DNA of 64,000 nt. Source: Pristionchus mayeri (Eukaryota > Nematoda > Chromadorea > Rhabditida > Neodiplogasteridae). Shown piece after piece: positions 1 to 13,200 of this stretch. Position 1 is the stretch's first letter, and each line of letters starts with the position of its first letter. The position numbers were made by a program, and so were the translations under genes. The notes under the pieces were generated by a model. The model was given only the letters and a program-made list of their open reading frames with translations, was not told where the DNA came from and did not search any database. The DNA lies in the NCBI GenBank assembly GCA_036245805.1, contig BTRK01000006.1:46431257-46495256 (forward strand), in the 5' to 3' direction.

Positions 1-3000
1 AGCTGCTGCAGCAGGCTGCACCTTCGGCGGCGGCACTGGCGGCATCGGTGGCACTGAATAGAAGGTCATGCGAAGAAGCAGGAAAGACCAATCACAACCA
101 CATGCTACGCACTCTACGAATAAAACTACGGCTACTAGCAACTATGAATAGACAGGTGACTGATTATGAGTATACTTTCGAAAATGGTCAGTCACCCGCC
201 CAAGAATACTGTGATCCGTACTCTTCGATGTGGTTGGTGCAGACGCTATCAGTGGTCGAGGAACGGCTTGAGGAGGCGGCGGAGGAGGGAGAGCGGGAGG
301 AGCGGCTGAGGGAGCAGCATGAGCTGCTGCTGCTGCAGCCGCGTCCGGTCGTCGCGGAGGCACGCGCGGTGGCGGTCCGCCTGGTCGCGGCGGCAGAGGC
401 GGAGGTCGCGCGCCTGGGGCGGACGAAGGTGGTGGGACTCCTGAGTGGTATACTCACGCTATTACTCGTAAACATAGTGGTGTTCTCAGCTGTGAATTTT
501 TCGGAACTGGAAACATCACTCTTATGTGCATTGTCACCGAAAGAATAGGGAAGCAGCGGAAACGGCATTGAGTAGATCGTACATCGATATTCGTTTCAGC
601 AGCCGCCGAAATGCACGCAAACCGAGATAGAGAGAACAGACAGATAGACAAGAAGGCACGCACGTGTGAGAATTCGATGTACGACGCTCGACAATAAGAC
701 AGTAGAGAAGGTATTACAATGCTGAATTTTTCGTTTCATAGTTGCGCCACATCACCATTTCAAATCGCAATTCAGCTTTGTAGCACAACTCAAATAGGAC
801 GGCGGACAGACAGAAATACTTATCGTTTCACTCGATTTTCGATCGAGTAAGCGATGCATTTCCCACGAGAAAAACTTACCAGGTCGCGCAGGCGGCGGAG
901 GAGGGACTCCGTGAGGTGGAGGACCTGAGGTGGAGGAGGAGGTGGAGGAGGTAGAGCCCGGTCGAGGTGGCAGGGAGGGAGGAGGCATCGCTGGTGGGAT
1001 GGACACGTCCGGAGTGGGCGTGATCTCAGAACTGTAATGCCGACAATATATGTCGTTAAGAGACGACTAACCTTGATGGAAACCTTAGTGGAATTGCAAT
1101 GAATGGTAAGTAATCATGTTGATTGAATGAGAAGAATGAAATTTACCTCGCGAGAGAGGAGGGAGTCATTCCGTTCTGCGCGGGCTTGCCTACGCTCTGC
1201 ACCGAGTTCTTGCGAGAGCCACCTTTAAAGTTCGTCATAAAACTGGAAATATGTTACTCTGGATGAGAATCTTCGGATAAGAACCAAAAAGTACAATTAT
1301 CTTTTTTTCAGAACACATTGACAAACATGATTCTTCAAGAATTTTGGAGGGAACTATTTTGGTTCTAGTTCGGAGGATTCACGTCCTACGGTACTCAGCC
1401 GACCTAGATCTTCTCCACTAAGCACTCATTCGATGCTCACCGTTCTCGACTCTCTGCGGCATCACGTTCTTGCCGTCCGTGGAGATCTTGTAGCGCGTCG
1501 AGGTCAACGACGTCAGGTCTTGCGACGACGCTGACGGCGTGCTCACCTGGCAAAGGCGCTAGTTATGTACGGTAATTTCGTGTGCAAAAAACTTCTAAAG
1601 CATATCTCCGAGTCCTCACTAGACCTCGATCAAGCCATTCCTTTCTATTTCATTCCGGTGAATTTGTATGAATTTTTATCTTACTGTTTTTTGATCGTCT
1701 CGACGCGTATTCCTTACCAGACTGTGCGATGCGGAGACTGGCGTCGCGGCCTCGCTGGTCTGCTTCGCCCAGTAGTGTGTGTGGGCGATCTCCATCACGT
1801 GGAACATCGACGCGAGCCCATTGCTGCCGGGAGTGTTGAAGGAGAGCTGTAATACACGGGTATTAGAAGACTGCGGTCGACGATGCATCATTTTTGGGCG
1901 GAGATTGCAGCAAGTTTGATTGTTCCCCCGATGTGATGTGATTTTTTGTGATTTTCAATAGTCGATTCAGGATCACCTCAATGCCGGCGATGCACGCCTG
2001 CAGCACCTTGATGTAGCCCTTGTACTGTGCCCGAGTTAATTGCTGAAATAGCTCAAGTTAGAATTCGAAAACAGATTGGAAGTCATGGGTAGAACAGACT
2101 GACGACATGAGATGAAAGATCAAGAGGAACAACAACTAACTAATCCCGATGTGTAATGTCCTATCGTTGTTCATCTCTTGCCAGACGGTGGAAGGACTTC
2201 GTCTCACTCTCTAGTTCTCTCGCATAACGTTTCAACTCATCTCGCCAACCCGATTCGACGCTTGACTGGAAAAACTGACCACTTCCTTCACGAAGTCCTC
2301 CTCGCTCATCTTGTGCTCGAGACCGAGGTTCAGCTTCGAGCAGATCTTAACGGATTCCTTAGTCGTTAATCCTAAGTTCGGCACTTAGGCCTTAATCCTA
2401 AGCATGTCCTTAAGAGGCCTTAGTTGCTCACCAGCTCCCTCATGCTCTCCTCCTCGCAGAGTCTCTTCAGCTTCGGGTAGACGAAGACGCCGACGCCCTG
2501 TCCTGCAAGGACCGCATCGCAGATCTCCCTTGCCAGTTGCTGGTTCTTCCTGGAAATAAGTTAATCTAGCCCAACATCAGTCAACATTTGCCTGCAACAA
2601 AAACCACACCATATTTTCAAATTTTGAAGGATAGTTTGTAGAGAAATTCATAAGAACAGATACTGATAGAAAATGAAAAGAGTAGCGAGACTACAATACT
2701 CACGCTACTCGGATTGCGAAATTATGCCAGGGGAGGCGTAGTGACCTTGCTACCTTGTCTCGAATAGCCAACAATAGTTCTCACCCCTGCTGCGTGGCTG
2801 CCTGTATGCTGGTCTGTGCGGGCGCCGCCTTCTTCACCAATTGTTGGCTCTGGTCGATTCTCTGAGCGGCAGCATTCGCGATCGGAATCATCGTCTTCTC
2901 CTTGAGCTGCTGCGCCTTGGCCGTGGCGCCAGTCCGATTGAGCACCTGATTATAAGGAAAACATAACCATTGAAAATGTTCAGGTCAGGTTGAGTTAGAG

Positions 3001-6000
3001 GCCTGATGATGAAGTAAGGAACAAGGGAGATATCCCAATGATGTGCACAGTAAATTGTACTATCGATAACATAAGGGTTGACGGTTCGAGGCTTGGCAAG
3101 CTTGCTACGATTCAATCCCGCTGATTTCGCAATCTGAGGAAAGGCGTCTCAAGCTTTCTACCTTGTCTCGTATTGACCACACTACTACATAATGCATAAT
3201 GCCACAAATGTTGCTGGTTCTAGTAAAAGCTCACCCGAGTCCAACCGAGGTTCTAGTAAAAGCTCACCCGAGTTAAGCCTAAGCCTAAGCCTAAGCCTAA
3301 GCCTAAGCGAAAACCTATCCCCCTCTTCGCGTCACTCCCACCCACACGAAAGTGTTTGCAAATATAGAATAAAAAGAGAATAAGAAAAAGGAGTGCATAA
3401 ATGCAGTCGCATACCGAGCTAATAGCTAATGCATAATGCTACATTTTTATGGTTGTTTGTGGCGATAAGAACGAACGAATACAGCCACATACCGAACTGA
3501 AGATGTCGTTGCTCTTCTCGGCGTATCCATTGATGGCGCTCATGAAGTTCTTGCCCAGCACCTTCTCACCCGAGTCCGTCAGCTGAGAAAGACCCTGATA
3601 ATTAGAGTTCAAAATCCGGGCCATCGAGTCTTCAAAAAATTAACAATTAGCAAAAAATATCGTATTTAGAAGTACCAACGCAATTCAAGAGCTATACCTT
3701 GACATTCTAATACACTCTCAACCTAGTTGTTTTGCTGATAACGATAAATAGAGCGCATCAGCGAGATTGAAATTTGCCGAAAATGGTAACACTTCGAAAT
3801 CTTTCCAGCAAGAACGTGAATGCGATATCCTAGTTGTCCACAATGTGCCAGATCCGTTTCCTGTTTGCCAGACTCTCCACTCACCGCTTTTATTCGGTTT
3901 CCCTTCGACGGGGTGTCAACACTTGGCACGCGCTGTTTTCTGTTCTGAACCTGAAAAGAATCGCTGAGTTGGCAGACGGGGCTCAGACATTGAATATTTT
4001 GCCACTAGCCTCCACGTGTTGCGCTAATTGCAGCTGCTAGATGCTAAGATTGACAAAACGGGGAAGAATGTTGCGGGGCGTCCTACTAGCCACAAAATGG
4101 TACTCACGGTGAACCACGGACTGTGATAACTTATCGGGTGTCTACAACTCAGCGAACGACATGGGGTGAGGTGGATACGGTACTCATCATGACTGGTCCA
4201 TCCAAATCATGCACTCTACCACGAGTCATTGGTGACAAGAACGTGTGTGATGTAACTCAATTGATGCTTACAAATTATATTAAAATGAGCAATCGTCTGA
4301 CTCTCTTCAGTTTGCATGCTCTCTCGTCTCTCTGACCGGCGAGAGAGCGTGCAAACTGAAGCGAATCAGACGATTGCTCATTAAAATACGTGTTCCTTGT
4401 CCAGGCATCGCGCTTAACTCTCACATACGCCAAAGTAACGAAATTCTCGCCAGAGTGACATTGTAGTATTAGCAAACAAGGAGAGTTAGAGGAGTTTACA
4501 TATCACGCGTGTCGCGTAAGAATCGAATAAACGGTGGCACATCCAAAAAGTTGAAAATGAGAAGAACCAGTTTTTCGGTAGTCCTTATGGTCCCTAACAA
4601 GATTCCGTCGAGCTTTTTTGCCAGATGTCGTTCTCAACGACGGCAGGCGACGTCAAACTTCAGAGAATCCAAAAAATGCCAACTTTGAGGACCTGTAGCT
4701 AAATAGAGAATAGTAGCTGAAGCCAATTAAGCACATTAATTTGTTCCTATGGCCAGGCAGAATACGCCTGAAGTTTTAAACCATCGGAATTTTTGTTTAT
4801 ATTTTAATTAATCGATATTAATTATTGGTAATCACCACTTTTTCGTCCCAGAACATTTTTTGAGCTCATTTGATAGAGCTCGAAAAGACGATTCGAATGG
4901 TATGCTGTTCTCATAGTCCACCGGGGTGACCGGGGGGTCAAAATCACGTTTGCAGATTCTGACGACACCTTGGTGCGCACTATGACCTTTGATCTACCTC
5001 TCTATCGTGCTTCTCTGTTGTGATTTTTCGATGTATTATTATATAAATTAATTACCTAACGTGTTTCTACTGATAATTGATAATCATTAACGTTCATAAC
5101 ATTCATAATTAATCGATAGTAGGTCAACAATATACCAAATTATGGAACAATAAAGAACCATGATATTCATAGGTAAATCTCATCGTATTCTTCTCCAATG
5201 ACCCTATTGATGAATTCGTCTTCACGTTCTCGTAGAATCTCAGTCTCTTCCCCTTCGCCCCATTCTCTCCCTCGTCTCCCTCATCTCTCTCTTCCTCATC
5301 CCCGAAGACGTCGTCGTCCAGTTCCGATTCCTCCGACTCTTGGATGACCTTCCTCTTCCTCGTTCCTCCACTCGTCGAACGGACACTTGATCTTGTTCGA
5401 GTGCTCTTCTTGGCTGTCTTCGGTGCAGTCTTGGCCGTCTTTGCAATCTTCGGTGCCTTGGATGTGCTCGTCACCGGACCTCAAATGAACACGATTCTTA
5501 TCTGAATCTCTGAACAAGAATCATCGTACCGCTGACTCTCTTCCTTTCCAGGCGGGAGAAGAGTGACGTCAGCTGCTTCTCAGTTGGAATCTTGTCGAAA
5601 TCGAGTAGGTAGCGAGTGCCAGTCCGATCGGACGGGTCCTTAGCCTCTTCCAGTTCCTTCCTCATGAATACTGCGTCGGCTCTTCTGGGTGGAACGAGTG
5701 CACATTAGTCTCGGAAGTACTTCTCGGCTGTCTCCTTTGTCTTCTTGTCGTATCCCCAGAGTGGCGTACGACGACTTGAGAGCCCATCCTTTGTCTATTC
5801 AAATTTCGAACATTCAAAATCGCGATAGAACTTACCGTATTTCGGTTCACTGTTCCCCACACCTTCAACTTGCTCAGTCACTACTATCCTCGCCGCTTCC
5901 CTGTTCTCGTTGACTTGTCAATGGGCCGATCCGTCATCGACTCCTTCGTTACTTCGAATCGATGATCTATTCTCGAGCTCGTTCAGCCAGCGCGTCGTTT

Positions 6001-9000
6001 GATATTGCTTAGTGCAACCTCGAGTTAAGCAGTGGTACATGTCCTGAATAAATTACTAATCAAACTTATATAGAGAGCGAGCAGACTTACACTGTGATCA
6101 TAAGCCTCCTCTTCTTCCTCCACCGTTTTCTGCTCCTTCTCTCTCGAGTCGAGAGATGCCCAGAAAGAATCTTCCAAATGCCCTCCCTGATCCACGATGT
6201 CGAGTACACAATTGAGGATCGCGAGAGACTGATTATTTTGGTTGAAATAAGTGGAAAATAATCACAGTGTGCATTATTGTTCAGAATACATCGAAAAATC
6301 ACAACAGAGAAGTACGATAGAGAGGTAGATCAAAGGTCATAGTGCGCACCAAGGTGTCGTCAGAATCTGCAAACGTGATTTTGACCCCCCGGTCACCCCG
6401 GTGGACTATGAGAACAGCATACCATTCGAATCGTCTTTTCGAGCTCTATCAAATGAGCTCAAAAAATTTTCTGGGACGAAAAAGTGGTGATTACCAATAA
6501 TTAATATCGATTAATTAAAATATAAGCAAAAATTCTAATGGTTTGAAACTTCAGGCGTATTCTGCCTGACCATAGGAACAAATTAATGTGCTTAATTGGC
6601 TTCAGCTACTCTTCTCTCTTTAGCTACAGGTCCTCAAAGTTGGCATTTTTTGGATTCTCTGAAGTTTGACGTCGCCTGCCGTCGTTGAGAACGACATTTG
6701 GCAACAAAGCTCGACGGAATCTTGTTAGGGACCATAAGGACTACCGAAAAATGTATACAACTGGGAAGGTGAAAAAATGTGCCACCCTCTTAGATTTTAT
6801 TCGATTCTTACGCGACACGCGTGATATTACATTTTCACATTTTCACGCGCTCCCGCCTCTCCGCTTTCAGTTTTAAAAAAATCAGACACGCATTGCGAAA
6901 TGTGATAGTTCTCTTTCGGGCACTCGGATGAGAACTATGACGTCATGCCGCCTTTGATGTACCAAAGGCGCATGACGTCATAGTTCTCATCCGACGTAGG
7001 TCCCTCTTTCGGCATGGTACCAGCTACCAGAAAGCGAAGGAGGCGGGAGCTGAGCAACGGATCGTGCACGTACCACGCCGGAGAAGTCGTCGACGACCTC
7101 GACGCTGAAGTCGTCTACACCGTTGACGTCGTTGTTGTTGTTGTGCATCACCACCTCACTGCTAGGCACTACGGCGGTTCTAAGCTCGAGCAAGGGTCGC
7201 GCGGGCGACAGCGGTCGCAGCTCGCGCGCTGCGGCTGCAGCCAGCTTCGACGGACGTGCGGCGACACCCAGTACCGAGGGACGCACCGGCGTCGTGTCCA
7301 CGTCGGAGGACACGGACGAGCGACGGGTGCCACTGATGATGGTCGGTGGATCGAAGGAGAAGGCGCCCTTGGCGTCAGATTTGAGGGCGAGATTCTCGGC
7401 GAGCCGAGCGAAGTCAGCTTCTGAATCGATCGCCGACGTCGACATCGACGAGGAGGGACTGAAAAGGGATTCAGTTACCACTTTGCATGAATTGTTCATG
7501 TATCTAACGAGGAAGTGGCTATGCATTCCTCGTGAATAATGCAGAAAGTTGCACACACACTCATATCGAAGAGGATGCTTGAATCTAATACTTGCAGTAG
7601 ATAGGACAGGTATAGCGAAGTTGAAATTGAAAACATAGAAGTGACCTTCCACTGCTGATCGATGACCCGATGGAGAGGGCAGACTCGGACTGGGGCAGTT
7701 CCAGTCGCAGTGGTTCCTTGTACACGTCGTTAACGGAGGAGATGGGCCGATCGGCGCGCGAGTGCGTCTTCTCGGATGTTACTGTAATCAAGGTTACTGT
7801 AACAAATGAGTGTACTGTCAAAAAGAAGGTTACTGTAATAGTTATTGTAATCTATCAACGCCCGACGCTCGGAAGTTACTGCAAAACATTGTGATTTCCG
7901 TTACGATTTTCATCTTCGAATAGGCCTAAATAACGTTTTCAATCTCAATCATACTGCTTGCATATCATGAAAAGGGATTGATTATCAAGATAACTCGCAA
8001 GAGAGAGGGGATGCTGAAGCGGATAGCATGAATGCTGTGAGAACCTGTGCACGTCAGTTTCGTTGAATGGGCTCGTTAGACTGCATGCTCTAAGCAGACA
8101 AAGAACGATTCTGGGAATGAAATGGACAAAATATAGATTTGAGGTGAGAACAAAAGAAAACATTCTTTAAAAGTATGTCAGTATAATTGAAAAAATGAAC
8201 GATTCTTTGATATCAAAGAGGAGAAGACTTAAAAGAACTAGTGGATTAGTTCTTGTTGACAGTAATTTACCGCCGTATAGTGAAATGTTTGTAGAATGAA
8301 GATATTTGAGAGTAATTTCAATAAACGGAACAATTTCATTAATTGGAAAGTTTTATCACCACTTCCGGTGTCGTCCGAGTCGAAGACGAAGTCTTCGAAA
8401 GAGTTTCGCTCTTCGTCGTCCGAGCTCGACTCATCGTCCATCGTGTACTGCTGCGAGATGAGCGTGCCCGATAGCGAGGAGTTGTCCGGATAGACCTACA
8501 AAGGATTGTATTCATGAAAATAATGTATTATTTTTAGGCCACGCAATCCGAGCTGTTCCATCAGATTGCCAACATAGCCAGCAGAGACTATCATGGATAC
8601 CAGTCACTTTAAATATTGGTGTGTTCAAGCTGTTTTAGTAATTGTTCAATAAAAGTATATGTTCATTACCTGGAAGTGCACTGGCATTAGCTGCTCGCCG
8701 AACCACTTGATCTTGTCCCCCACTGCAGCTGCCGATTCTACTCCAGACTGCACGCGGACGAAGGTCTCGTTCCTCGGGCAGAGCGAGCACTCGGCGAACC
8801 ACTCCACCGCTTGAGTTCTGAAGGGAATCAGCAACTTTTTGAGTTTGTAAAAGGCTGATGCAATTTTGTGTTTTGACAGGGGTAAATGATGTCCACCTCC
8901 TATGTTCAATAGCTAATTCTTCAACTTCCGTATAGTTTTGTTTGTTTTTGGTGTTTTTGATACACAAAAGCCCATTTTTGCAATTTTGAATGGGAATTCG

Positions 9001-10240
9001 ACTAGGAAAATTGCGTTGTGCATACCTGCAGAGGTCCGAGGTGAACTGCGACGCGGCCGGTCTGCTCCTGAGGAAGGATTCGTTCTGCAGCGAGACGACG
9101 GGTCGAGGATACAGTCGAAGCGTTCGAGTGTGCTCGGAGAAGTTGCCGAAGACGTTAGGCGAGTTGTAGAACTTGACCTGGAATCAATCCTTGAATAATA
9201 ATATTTCATTATAAGTTTTAGGGATGTAATCATTCCGATATCCGTAATGGATTTGGGAAAACAAATGGAATGGACAGTGTACACAACATTCAATGTATTC
9301 GTTACGTGATAAACATTATGACCGTACCATAGCGACTCGCACAGCAACGTCGATCTCATCAGCATCCGGAGCGATTCCAACCTGAATCAGATGGATTACG
9401 GTATCGTCGAGACAAGGTACGGTACCTCCACCGAACCCCTCCTCTCCGTTCCGTAGTGCGACATTCGTGTGAGCGCGTCGCGCAAGTTCTTCTGAAGTTT
9501 TATTTTTTAGATAGTACAATAATTACAAATTAAACTGAAAAATCCTAGTAACACTATAGGTGATACTGTGTGATTCTTGAATGTTGCTTTTTGGTCGCTG
9601 GCTACGCAAAAATCTCAAGCTGTAATCACAGTAACAATGATTTCGACGTGCGTTTTCGTCGCGCCTCTGGCGTGAGCAAATTATTATTATTATGAGTAAC
9701 TCACCTTGAGCACGCTCGTGTCCGGCTCGGGCATGTCAGGCACGCTCAGATCGTCGGGGATGTGGATGACGTTGGCGTCGAGGTCAACCAGCACGATGTC
9801 GTTCGGAATCTCCTGAAGATGACGTAGGATTCATCTTCATAATTCCGAACACAGGAAACTTTCTAGGACCTGTCTATGATATTTCAATACTGATACCAAT
9901 TTCAATACATTTTTTTTAATGTATTGAAATTGAAATGTATTGAAAATTTCGTTTTTTTAAAGTTGAGCCTCAGTTTTAGTTGCATCGTTCCCTTCCTATG
10001 TCCACCCTTTGCTTATTTCAATACCGCTACCAATTCCAACGGTTCTACAGCGCTTTACAGTCCAGCTTGAGTTTTTGTTTGCCCCGTTCCCAGCCTGTCC
10101 TGTGTTTATTTCAATACCGCTTCAGTAGCTCATCACATCTGACATCATCCTCATTTGTCAGTCTATTTTCCGGTCCCAATTGCTTTTCCGAGAGGCGCCC
10201 CTCTCGTTTCCTCTTTGCAAAATAACCATTTCCTGAGAAG

Positions 10241-10280
<40 letters not shown>

Positions 10281-13200
10281 CAGAACAAATGAGCTCTGGG
10301 GCGCTTGAGCGATGCGTCTGAGGCTTCAGAGTCTCATTTCGGACACGAGTGAGTGAGTTATTTGTTGTCCTAGTTCACGCCAGAATTCGAGGAATGATTC
10401 CGCTGTATCTCCATTCATTACATGTACATCTAATAATGGCTAGACTGTGTGTATATTGAAGAGAGTAAGAACTCTTGCAGAGCGCCGCAACGGCTTATTG
10501 CGAATTTTCTGTGCAAAAAAATAGTGTAGAGTAATTTCACGGAAAATAAGGATCTAGACACCGCCCTCACCCTCATCTTCCTCGTCTCGAAGAACGTCGC
10601 CGGCAGACCGATGATGAATGGCGTGGGCGCGAGCAGCAGCTGAAAAAAATAAAATTTGGCACTATAGTCAAGAGGTAAGATGCGCTTCCCTATAAGCAGA
10701 TGACACTAGTTCGGATCCCCTCCCGTGCACAACTTTTTGCTGTGAATTCTTGAGGTATTTATCTAATCCCTCTTGCTCATTGCTCATTCTGCACCCGTTG
10801 GCTGGGGAGAGAATACGAAAGGAGAAGGTGCATTCCCATAGATTGGCTTCCGCTGCCACTGCGATCTTCCACCCTTTCTCACGCTTTCCTTCCCACCCCA
10901 AACACTCACCAGAAGCCAATCAGGCACACCACATAGGCATATCAACGTACTTATGGGTTGATATGCCTATGTGGTGTGCGACAAACTAAGCTATGCACAC
11001 ATCAATCAGTACTTCTATTCAGTACCTGTGGGTAACTATGCCTATGTGTTATACGATACACTAAACTATGCACACATCGGCAATGTCAATGAAGGAAATG
11101 AGGAAAAATAGAATCAGGAAGTGTACCTGCTCCGCCGAGGGCATGTAGGCGGGCAGGAGCGGGATGACGGGGAACATGTACTCGAGCGGGTAGAGCAGCG
11201 CCACGAACGCCAGCACGCACATCGAGACGGCGTTGTAGTTGCGCGACTGCAGGACCACCTGAAATGCTCGAGTTGTGAAACCATTTCACTATTTTGGTAT
11301 GTAACTTGGATCCTACTGTGTCACTACACTTGATGCCAATTCATATTTTTTCACTCATTTGAATTACTCTGGCCTCTGCTTGCAAAGGTTTAGTTAAACG
11401 ACAATTTTGAGCCGGTACCCAGTAGGATCAAAGTTAGAGCAAAGGGGCTGTGAAACACGCAATGCTTAGTCTCACCTTGTACTCGAGCATCACCGCGGTG
11501 AGCACTTTCAGCGCCGCATCGGGCCCGAGCAGCTCCAGTGGCAGATGCATCGGGAAGTCGACGAGAGAGAACCGCGTGTGATCAGGCAGCGCGAACTCGA
11601 ACATCCCACAGATCTCCGGAGGCATCACCTGCGAACACAATTTTTATGTAGAAATTTCGCATTTAGTCGCTGCGGCCTTCTGCAGGAGTTGGGGGATTCA
11701 ATGATATCTACATGGTACATGTTTCTGATTTTGCAGCGCTTCAAGGAAAGTCAATATCGTATACTTTAAAGGCTTGTTTCCGAGAAACTGGACTTTGCGC
11801 AATGTACGCTGATTCGGTTATGAGTGCTATTCATTTGTTCCCTGTCCTTCTACTCCTCCGTATGGCTTTAACTCAATTTGGATGTGCGTCGGCTGTTTCT
11901 CGGAAGGCCTCGCATTCAGTTCTGTCTGTCTTTTCCCTGTGCTTCTCTCTCTATGTCTGTCTTTCGAGGAATTTGGTAGTACAGCAAAGCAGAGATGAGA
12001 GCGGGGGAAGGGGAGGGCCAGCGAACGTCACGTATTGTCGCGCACTGCACGCCGCTCTATGAATCAAATGTCAAGTATCCCATCCACATTTCGATTTATG
12101 GAATTGGAAGCAATAACACGTAACAAGGAAACCCATTAATTCCCTGCAAGATTATTCGATATCTGGCGCACCAAGCGGATCTCATCGGCCATAGAAAACC
12201 TACAGGTGCATCAGGAAACTCTCATTTTCCAAGTATTAAAATATCATTTTCTAAGTATATTTTATAATGAAAATAAACAACATGACATGCCTCCAGTTGC
12301 ACTTTGGTCTTTCCGGGCACGGGCACGGGCGACGAGAGCAGCATGAGGATCCACGTCTCGATCTCCTTGATCTCCCTCATCACATCCGGCGGAATGGACT
12401 CGCGCCAGTGACCCGTGAGCACCGACCACACGAGGTCCCTGCACGATGAATAATCAATAATCAATCAATAGTTTTCATTTCAAGCTCATACGCTAGATGA
12501 GGATATGGCCAAACGAGGTCCCTCCTACGAAATCGATCACTCGTAGATACTTTTCTTGCAGATGAATGTCATGTTTAGGATTAATACCTTGATAAATGGT
12601 GCCATTAATCTCATCAGATGGCACATATAACACACTATCCGAGAGAACCGAAATAGACTTGGCACTGGCCGAAAACTCGGATTCATTCTAACTTCGCCAA
12701 TATGTAGTACTCGACGAGGGAAACATACGAGCGTCGATAGAATTTCGATCCGCGTCCGCGCGCGCGGCAGCGCGGATCTTGTAACAATCTACCGTAATCA
12801 TCAAACATTTTTCTATCGATTCCAATCACTGCGGCGGTAGGGGGAATGGGTCGGCGGGCAAATTCTAAGACTTTTTTACTCCGGGGAATTTTTCGATCAG
12901 ATTCCATCTAACGCCAGAAATCGATAATTCCACTTTTCCTTCCGACGTTTTTGTACGTCCCAGAAAATTTTTCAAGAAACATGCAATTTTTTATTTGTGT
13001 TTCCGCATCTATTTATATCGATGCACACTTGATTATGAAAAAGCAGTTACAGTATTCTTTGCACCACAATCCACTTTCGAGGCATCTTTTGACCTGGTTA
13101 CCTAACTTTGGGGCGGATTTCAATTGCACCGTTGTAATCAAGTGTGCATCGATACAAATAGATGCGGAAACACAAATAAAAAATTGTATGTTTCTTGAAA

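Noticed and set aside
48..548. 166-codon plus-strand open frame near the left edge
   Set aside because: It overlaps the minus-strand proline-rich exon 222-440 of aex-3, whose phase fits both neighbours; the plus frame has a non-ATG start, no splice context and low-complexity composition explained by the opposite strand.
1198..1252. Longer version of the aex-3 exon starting with MTNFKGGS
   Set aside because: The acceptor at 1252 is better looking but puts the exon out of phase with 1441-1546; the acceptor after TTTAAAG at 1222 keeps phase.
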